Assembly (NCBI GenBank): GCA_963575675.1 | Contig: CAUYUA010000260.1 | Coordinates: forward strand, 1 to 16,914 | Source of the DNA: CAUYUA01 sp963575675 | Lineage (GTDB): Bacteria > Pseudomonadota > Alphaproteobacteria > Azospirillales > Azospirillaceae | DNA length: 16,914 nucleotides | Reading direction: 5' to 3' | In this document: positions 11,471 to 16,914 of the stretch, one piece after another | Layout: each line of letters begins with the position of its first letter | How positions within the stretch are numbered: position 1 is the first letter of the stretch | Made by a program: the position numbers and the translations under genes | The notes under the pieces: model-generated | What the model saw: the letters and a program-made list of their open reading frames with translations, nothing else | Databases searched by the model: none | Told to the model about the DNA's origin: nothing

Positions 11471-12916
11471 TATGTTGTCTCCAGAAGACGAGCGAGGCAA
11501 ACGACAGTGAAAGGCTTTCAACAAAGCGACGCCCGCAAGGCGAGGCGTTTCGCCGGCAATAAACGCGACGCGCGCACGCGCCAACGCTCGGGCGTGAGCG
11601 GCGGCGGGGATTGGTTCGCGACGCGCCGCCGCACGCCAGAGGGAAGCAATCAAAGGCGCAGGCGCGTCGCGCAGTTCCCGCACCATTCCGCCGACCGCCG
11701 CCATAAATTTCGGCGGAGGCGCCGTCGTCAAGCCGCTGGGATGAACGATCGATAAATCTTCGAACCAAGCGACCACCGCCCTCACCAAGTCCGGAAATGG
11801 ACCTTCCATCCAATCACGCACCATAACGCGGCCGGAGGCCCCGGACAAAGTCAAAGCATAATAGTGGTTACTCTTGTCTAACAACTCTTCTTTTCCGGTT
11901 CGGAACGATTCCAAAAAACGAACCGCTCCCGCATTGGCTTGACGCTCGATGGCCAAGGCTTCATTGCTTTTTCCATAGGACGGCGCTTTCGGCTCTTCTT
12001 CCGCGCCTTTCGCATCATCCATTGGGTTGTCGTCGTCGAAGCCGAACAGAGCATCCATCGGACTGAGTTGTTTGGGGATCGCCTTCTTAAACCATGGAAC
12101 GACTTTGGCTCCGGCAAGAACTCGTCCGCCTTCAATCAATTTGTTGAGCGCCTCGGCGTAAAGCTTCGCCGACTCTGCGGACATCGCCGCGTTAAAGGAT
12201 TTCTCCAGCCCATAAGAATTGAAGGATTCTTTATCGAAAGAGATCAGCGCGTCGCCCATGCCTCGGCCGCCGACCGAACCCAACCCTTTGATCTTGGTCG
12301 GATGCGTTCGCGCCGGCGCAATGACGCGGCCGGTCAATAAGTCAACCATCCCGGCGTTTTTTTTGTCGCGATCGCCGGAAACGCCCTTGAAGCGCGCGTA
12401 ACGGTCGCGCCACCACGCTTTCACCGCCGAACTATCGGCTAAAACGCCCCCATCCACCCGAAACGTGACGATATTCGTGCGTTTCGGCTTAAAACTGGAC
12501 GAAGCTTTTAAAGCCTCGATCGCTTCGGAACAAAACGCCGAATTCTGAAAGAACACAACCGCCGGTTTAACCTCCTCCAGATCGCTCGCCGCTTCTTCAA
12601 GCAACCGCAAAAAATTGTTGTGACGACGAACGACCGATTTTTTCGGCGCGCCGTCCGTCCAGAGGAATAACTTTTCAGCGTCTTCCCAGAACGGTTGACA
12701 GCCGACGCTTGTCGCAGACTGATTTTTAATTTCATCCGCAGCCAAAAACGGCGCACAGACCAAATCCAACCCCTTGCCTTCCGGCCCCAGCCGCAGCATG
12801 CCGAGAAAACGACCGTCGCGACCGATTTCAACCGCCCAGTGCAGCGTTTTGGGGCCAAAGCCTGGTTCGGCGGCAAGACCTTCGCGATATGCGAAGTCGA
12901 TCAAAGCGTGAAGCAT
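11018..12916 (-). CDS. cas8c: Cascade large subunit Cas8c (Csd1)
   Basis: A 632-residue Cas8c, the large subunit that recognises the PAM and recruits Cas3. The N-terminus MLHALIDFAYREGLAAEPG followed by KTLHWAVEI is typical of Csd1. Other conserved parts are SFDKESFNSYGLEKSFN (about residues 228-244) and HYYALTLSGASGRVMVRDW (about 351-369). An acidic linker (FGFDDDNPMDDAKGAEEE) lies before the second half. The C-terminal 150 residues double as Cas11c. The frame is open to 13078, but ATG 12916 is chosen because it begins the family sequence, has a GAAGG-type site upstream and leaves a 10-base gap after cas5c; the upstream extension is the cas5c gene in another frame. It overlaps cas7 by 8 bases. 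Confidence 0.97.
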   Translation of the reverse strand: MLHALIDFAYREGLAAEPGFGPKTLHWAVEIGRDGRFLGMLRLGPEGKGLDLVCAPFLAADEIKNQSATSVGCQPFWEDAEKLFLWTDGAPKKSVVRRHNNFLRLLEEAASDLEEVKPAVVFFQNSAFCSEAIEALKASSSFKPKRTNIVTFRVDGGVLADSSAVKAWWRDRYARFKGVSGDRDKKNAGMVDLLTGRVIAPARTHPTKIKGLGSVGGRGMGDALISFDKESFNSYGLEKSFNAAMSAESAKLYAEALNKLIEGGRVLAGAKVVPWFKKAIPKQLSPMDALFGFDDDNPMDDAKGAEEEPKAPSYGKSNEALAIERQANAGAVRFLESFRTGKEELLDKSNHYYALTLSGASGRVMVRDWMEGPFPDLVRAVVAWFEDLSIVHPSGLTTAPPPKFMAAVGGMVRELRDAPAPLIASLWRAAARREPIPAAAHARALARARVAFIAGETPRLAGVALLKAFHCRLPRSSSGDNIMLPYLNPDHPEPAYHCGRLLAVLAELQRTALGDVGAGVVQRFYVAFSQSPALIFGRLIGNAKNHLNKLKPGVAFRIEESIAEITGRLGDGLPTTLQLTDQSLFALGYYQQLAYQRKQAADNSAAKKAKNIGTSVDEDADGQIHTQEIDNV

Positions 12917-12926
12917 GGTCTCGCCT

Positions 12927-13682
12927 TCAAAAAGAGGACGAAGAGGACGAAGAGGTCGAGGGTTTGACCACCAAGGGGCTGTCATAGGGCGGAATATCGA
13001 GCGTTCCGTTGCAAATCTCGGCGCGAAACAGACTGACTCCGGCGACGGCGTTCGAGGTGTTGATCCGTCCCAAATCAAACGTGTCGTAGACCATCCACCC
13101 CAAGTCCTGAGTCAAGTCGATCGGCGAGCGCGTCATCGGCTCGTCCGGTTCGACCAAACGAAAAAACGCCGGAAATTCTCGACAACCAAAACTCGGTTGC
13201 TGGATGCATTGACCGTTCCGCGCTCGCCGCGCGAATTGCTCGTTCATACCGCGCAACTCCGATCGGCCTCCGGGCAGGCTTGTTAATCCGGCGTACAACC
13301 GATAGCGCACGTCTTTTAGCGCCATGGTTTGCCGTTGCGTTCGCCCCTTTTGGTCGGTGTCCAGAGTCTCTCCGTCGCCGTCGGCAACAATCGGTTGTAT
13401 CGGAGCCTTCCCTTCTCTCCACGCGATGATTTCGCGTTCACTCGGCCCCTTGTCCTTGACTTCGTTGCGACGCAAACCGATGAACCGGGGCAAAGAGAGA
13501 ATCTCAACCCGCGTCGGTTGCCAACACACCCCCGGTTTCCACAGAACAGAGTCAAAAATCCCGCGAGCCGCCGACGGCGTAATCACCGGATAGCTGTAGC
13601 GCTCGATCTTCATCTCCGGACGGGTAAAACACGCGAAGTCTCCCCATGTCTCCAGACAATGGATGGTTTCAAACGATGACAT
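12927..13682 (-). CDS. cas5: Cascade subunit and pre-crRNA endonuclease Cas5c (Cas5d)
   Basis: A 251-residue Cas5c. In type I-C there is no Cas6; Cas5c cuts the pre-crRNA at the base of the repeat stem and stays on the 5' handle. Conserved segments: FACFTRPEMKIERYSYPV, TPSAARGIFDSVLWKPG, FIGLRRNEVKDKG and QRQTMALKDVRYRLYAGL. ATG 13682 is chosen because GGAGG lies 10 bases upstream and the family N-terminus begins there; the frame is open to 13733. In Bacillus halodurans Cas5d the proposed catalytic residues are Tyr, Lys and His; at the corresponding places this protein seems to have L47 (before WKP), K123 and D124, so the mechanism may rest on other residues (alignment by eye). It ends in a run of seven serines plus Phe, coded by a short tandem repeat. 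cas8c begins 10 bases after the stop. Confidence 0.96.
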   Translation of the reverse strand: MSSFETIHCLETWGDFACFTRPEMKIERYSYPVITPSAARGIFDSVLWKPGVCWQPTRVEILSLPRFIGLRRNEVKDKGPSEREIIAWREGKAPIQPIVADGDGETLDTDQKGRTQRQTMALKDVRYRLYAGLTSLPGGRSELRGMNEQFARRARNGQCIQQPSFGCREFPAFFRLVEPDEPMTRSPIDLTQDLGWMVYDTFDLGRINTSNAVAGVSLFRAEICNGTLDIPPYDSPLVVKPSTSSSSSSSF

Positions 13683-13761
13683 GGACGGTTCACCTCCAAT
13701 TGAAAGACTCCACCAAACGCACGGCCGTTTCACATCAAGCGATCGACGGATCGAAACGACA
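13683..13761 (-). other. cas3-cas5 gap with cas5 ribosome binding site
   Basis: A 79-base gap, longer than other gaps in the operon except cas7-cas4. It contains the cas5 site GGAGG (10 bases before the start). ACATCAA occurs at 13732-13738 and again at 13759-13765, the second copy running into the cas3 stop region. No terminator with a T-run is seen. Confidence 0.5.
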
Positions 13762-16110
13762 TCAACCGATCAATGCGTTTGCTTGACCTGACGGCATAAG
13801 ACCGCAAATCCGGTCATAATCATCACCGGCGCAATAATAGAACCATTCCGCCTCTTCCCCCCGCCCTAAAGACGGGAAAGGCGCAACGCGCCCATCCCGC
13901 AAAAGAGGCCCGACGGCCGTTCGATACATCGAAAGAGTAAAAGGCTGAACTTTACGTCGCCAATCAAAAGGCAATTTTTGTCCGTGTGAGACCATATCGA
14001 GGACCATGGACGGATCGGCTCCGAAACCAACCGCCGGAACCACCACGGAGACCGTGTCTTCGTCAATCACCCGATAACATTCGGCTACCTTTGGAAAATC
14101 AAGATTTTCAATTGCCGAACGCAATTCGGGATTCGCTTGACCAACGCCGGACAAAGCGTAAAGCTCTTTATAGTACCGACGAAATAAACCCGGAGAGTCG
14201 ATATCCATCGCCTCCGCGCCCAACCTACGCAACATCGTCTTGGTCTGTGCGGCGGCCTGAGCGTATGCTTTGGTCGGATAAGCTTGACGAGAATCTATCC
14301 CTTCGTCGGTTGCTCGATCCGGTTCAAACACCGTCACCACGCTGCTTTCAAGCGGCCGAGCGCCCTCGCGGTTGCAGCGACCGGCCGCTTGAGCGATGGC
14401 CTCCAATGGCGCCATAGCTCGCCACATCACCGGGAAATCCACATCCACTCCGGCCTCGATGCACTGCGTCGCCACCAGAATGCAGCGGCGCCCGGCTTTC
14501 AACCGCTCACGCACTTCGGTCAGAACCATGCTGCGATGCGCAGGAATGAGGCTTGTCGACAAATGAAACACGCCGTCGTCGCCGTTTTTTGCGCGCAACT
14601 CCGCCAACAAGCGCCATGCTTGACGCTTTAAATTAACGACGCACAAGGCTTGCGAAAAAGCGGCCAAGCGCAGGGCGAGAGTCTCCCATGAGGTTGGCGC
14701 CGCATCGGGCTCCGGCCACAGAACGCACGTTCGCCGCACTCGACCGAACAAGATCGACGGAGCAATTTCACGCGGCGTCCAAGGCGCGCGGCCAAGCGTC
14801 TCGATTTTGGATTGAAGATCATCGAACGCTGGTTGTGTCGCGGTTGCGAACACCACGGCAGAACGGTTATGCGCCGCCAAATCGGCGAGCGTCGCCAAGG
14901 TGGGAATTAAAATATCGGCGGGAAGCGTTTGAGCCTCGTCGAACAACAAAACACTTTCTCGCAAGCGATGGAGTTTGCGACACGCCGCAGGGCGATTGGA
15001 AAAAAGAGATTCCAACAGTTGGACGTTGGTGGTGACGATGATCGGCGCATCCCAGTTCTCGGCCGCCAAGCGTCGCCGCCTTCGTCGCTCTTCTTCCGCC
15101 TCGTCGGTTTTGGACCGACGACCGATATCGTCGGTTTCGGCTCGACTGCGGGCGTCGGCCAAGCTGTGATGCTCTAGAACGAAATCGGGATCGAAACCGG
15201 ACGCAAAGATACGACGCAATTGTTGCGCTGTTTGTTCAATAATCGACAAAAATGGAATGACGAACACAATCCGCCGAAGTCCGCATTGCTGGGCGCGTCG
15301 CAGCGCAAACCCCAGCATCGCCAAAGTTTTTCCGGCTCCGGTGGGCGCGCTGAGCGTCCACAAACCGGGCGTTTCTTCTTGTGTTCCGCCCGCCGCCAAG
15401 GCTGCGTCCCATAGTTCGTCGCGCAAAGCCGCCACGCATGTATCCGCCAAGGCGTTTCGACGCACTTCTTCGCGGTAAACATTCAAGGCGTTGAAAGCCG
15501 CCGTTGCGTCCAACGTCGGGCCGGGCGGGCGGAAACGCTTCACTTCCGCTGCGTCGCCTTGAAAATGCGCTTCCGTATCCAGAAAGTCGGCATCGACCAG
15601 CGTAGAAAACAACAAACGAATGTCCAGCATGGCCGAAGCTTGCTTTTCCGTCGGCATAACTTGCAGTGACAATGAACGCGGCCGTTTTTTAGGCCAAAGC
15701 TCCGCCGCACGCGCGGCCTTGACCGAATCCTCCAAACTCGACGTGGAAGACAACCGCAATCCATGAGACGGCTGAAGATCAATTTCCTTCTTCCACGTTT
15801 GCAACCCTAAATGATGGCCCTGAATCGCCATGGCCGCCACTCGACAGCCGACTTTTTCCGCCACGCAAGCGCCCATGGTCCAATGATCGATTCCCTTTTC
15901 CAATCCTTTCAGTCTATTTTGAAACAACTCACCCCATTTGCCCAAATCATGCCAAAGTCCCGCGAACTCCGCTTCATCGCGCCAGAACGCGCTCCCGGCG
16001 AACTCTCCAGCCATCCGAGACACCGACCGCACATGGTCGACCAAAAGGTGTTTGTTTCCGAATGAATTCTCTGAATGAGCCCATTTCTGTGAAAAAGCGC
16101 TACCCTCCAC
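13762..16110 (-). CDS. cas3: CRISPR-associated helicase-nuclease Cas3 (HD domain, type I-C)
   Basis: A 782-residue Cas3, recruited by Cascade to nick, unwind and degrade the bound target. HD nuclease domain first: H26 (LLVDHVRS), H54-D55 (LWHDLGKWGE), H76 (IDHWT), H99-H100 (IQGHHLG) and the aspartate in LVDADFLDTE. Then a superfamily 2 helicase: Walker A in SAPTGAGKT (255-262), DEAQ box at 391-394 (LLFDEAQTLP), motif III FATAT, and motif VI QAAGRCNREG (575-584). All key residues are present. Two in-frame GTG codons could start it: 16116, only one base after AAAAGG, and 16110, seven bases after it. I prefer 16110. It is the first gene of the cas operon. The upstream 61 bases are AT-rich and probably hold the operon promoter, but no clear -35/-10 pair is seen, and read-through from the recD2 remnant is possible. 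Confidence 0.96.
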   Translation of the reverse strand: MEGSAFSQKWAHSENSFGNKHLLVDHVRSVSRMAGEFAGSAFWRDEAEFAGLWHDLGKWGELFQNRLKGLEKGIDHWTMGACVAEKVGCRVAAMAIQGHHLGLQTWKKEIDLQPSHGLRLSSTSSLEDSVKAARAAELWPKKRPRSLSLQVMPTEKQASAMLDIRLLFSTLVDADFLDTEAHFQGDAAEVKRFRPPGPTLDATAAFNALNVYREEVRRNALADTCVAALRDELWDAALAAGGTQEETPGLWTLSAPTGAGKTLAMLGFALRRAQQCGLRRIVFVIPFLSIIEQTAQQLRRIFASGFDPDFVLEHHSLADARSRAETDDIGRRSKTDEAEEERRRRRRLAAENWDAPIIVTTNVQLLESLFSNRPAACRKLHRLRESVLLFDEAQTLPADILIPTLATLADLAAHNRSAVVFATATQPAFDDLQSKIETLGRAPWTPREIAPSILFGRVRRTCVLWPEPDAAPTSWETLALRLAAFSQALCVVNLKRQAWRLLAELRAKNGDDGVFHLSTSLIPAHRSMVLTEVRERLKAGRRCILVATQCIEAGVDVDFPVMWRAMAPLEAIAQAAGRCNREGARPLESSVVTVFEPDRATDEGIDSRQAYPTKAYAQAAAQTKTMLRRLGAEAMDIDSPGLFRRYYKELYALSGVGQANPELRSAIENLDFPKVAECYRVIDEDTVSVVVPAVGFGADPSMVLDMVSHGQKLPFDWRRKVQPFTLSMYRTAVGPLLRDGRVAPFPSLGRGEEAEWFYYCAGDDYDRICGLMPSGQANALIG

Positions 16111-16116
16111 ATCCAC

Positions 16117-16171
16117 ACCTTTTCGTTTTCATCCTTCGGCATAACTTAATTAACTCAATCAAAAATTGTAA
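16117..16171 (-). promoter_or_regulatory. AT-rich region upstream of cas3, probable cas operon promoter
   Basis: Very AT-rich 55 bases between the recD2 remnant and cas3. One weak pair is TTACAA and TAAGTT 17 bases apart on the minus strand (each 3 of 6 to consensus). AAAAGG at 16118-16123 is the cas3 ribosome binding site. The position suggests the promoter of the cas operon; the boxes themselves are weak. Confidence 0.35.
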
Positions 16172-16813
16172 TTAAAATCTCCAAACCCTCTCCCTCAGCT
16201 TTGACCACCTGCGCCGATCCTTCGCCCCGCGCACGGCGATAGCGACGGCTTTCTTCTGCCCGACCAGCACCACGAGCCGCTTGCCTCGCGTGACGCCGGT
16301 GTAGAGCAAGTTCCGCTCCAACATGGAGAAGTGCTGCATGACCACCGGGATCACCACGGCAGGATACTCGGAGCCTTGAGACTTGTGAATAGAAATTGCA
16401 TATGCGAGAGCAACCTCATCAAGCTCACCGAATTGATACACGACCTCTCGACCGTCGAAGACGATCACAATCTCCGAAGCGCCCGCGTCGATCTCTGAAA
16501 CAAACCCAATATCGCCATTAAACACTTCTTTTTCATAGTCATTGGTAATTTGCATAACCTTATCGCCAACCCGATAAACGTAGCCGAACCGCTCGACGGA
16601 GGGCGCGTCTCCAACAGCCGAATTCAGCGCTTTTTGGAGTTCCACATTCAGAGCACGCGCTCCGGCAACGCCGCGATTCATCGGGCAGAGCACTTGAACG
16701 TCTCGAACGGCGTCCAATCCGAACCGCGCCGGGATGCGATTCCGAACGATTTTAACGACTTTCGCGGCAGCGCTCTCGGCGTCGGCGGCTCCGGCGAAAT
16801 AGAAATCAGTCAA
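16172..16813 (-). pseudogene. RecD2-like helicase, C-terminal fragment only
   Basis: The 213 residues match the C-terminal third of a RecD2/TraA-type superfamily 1 DNA helicase: VQVLCPMNRGVAGARALN (motif IV region), GDKVMQITNDY, VFNGDIGFVSEID, AYAISIHKSQGSEYPAVVIP (motif V) and NLLYTGVTRGKRLVVLVG (motif VI). Walker A, Walker B and the N-terminal domains of a roughly 700-residue RecD2 are absent. Upstream in the same frame a TAG stands at 16829-16831, just before the WYDLTDFYF segment, and the remaining 83 bases to the window edge show no helicase sequence. The first possible start is TTG 16813, without a clear ribosome binding site. It therefore looks like a remnant left by recombination rather than a working helicase. 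A frameshift or an insertion with the N-terminal part further right is possible and cannot be seen here. Confidence 0.75.
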
Positions 16814-16914
16814 GTCATACCAGGAGCCCTATGAATTTTTACATCGGGTTTGATCATAAGAAGCAATAGATGCGATGCGCCCGATCTGTGAGGAGAGAGC
16901 GTTCCATGCATTGC

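Noticed and set aside
12917..13078. N-terminal extension of cas8c to 13078
   Set aside because: It lies in the cas5c gene in another frame; the family N-terminus starts at ATG 12916.

Overview
The window is bacterial chromosomal or large-element DNA, moderately GC-rich, with tightly packed genes and Shine-Dalgarno sites. It is dominated by one complete type I-C CRISPR-Cas locus, read on the minus strand. The gene families fit a Gram-negative, proteobacterium-like host, but the sequence does not identify the species.

Layout, left to right. 3-1651 (+): the 3' part of a serine recombinase gene and a translationally coupled ParB/KorB-like helix-turn-helix gene, followed by a weak hairpin. 1711-2374: no convincing gene, but a compact set of inverted repeats and a bidirectional terminator that could be a small structured RNA. 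2375-3334 (-): an Rpn/YhgA-like PD-(D/E)XK nuclease gene, possibly coupled to a 9-codon leader peptide. 3558-7794: a CRISPR array of 38 perfect 36-bp repeats plus one degenerate terminal repeat, with 38 spacers. The array is split by a complete IS256-family element (3964-5371) that duplicated 8 bp at the edge of a repeat. 7795-7978: the CRISPR leader. 7979-16110 (-): cas2, cas1, cas4, cas7, cas8c (with an internal cas11c start), cas5c and cas3. In transcription order this is the classic I-C order cas3-cas5-cas8c-cas7-cas4-cas1-cas2-leader-array. 16172-16813 (-): the C-terminal third of a RecD2-type helicase, without its N-terminal domains.

How it works together. Cas5c should cut the array transcript at each repeat stem, leaving an 11-nt 5' handle. 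Cas5c, Cas8c, Cas7 and Cas11c form Cascade, Cas3 degrades the bound target, and Cas4-Cas1-Cas2 add spacers next to the leader. All cas reading frames look intact, so the system is probably active or was recently.

The points most worth a second look are: the IS insertion that leaves a crRNA unit without its 3' repeat stem and cuts the oldest repeats off from the leader; neighbouring spacers that share a 27-nt core with one silent difference; a leader stem-loop whose loop is antisense to the crRNA handle; an intrinsic terminator between the interference and adaptation genes; a non-random base at the repeat boundary; and the internal cas11c start. The system itself is a known type. The novelty is in these details.
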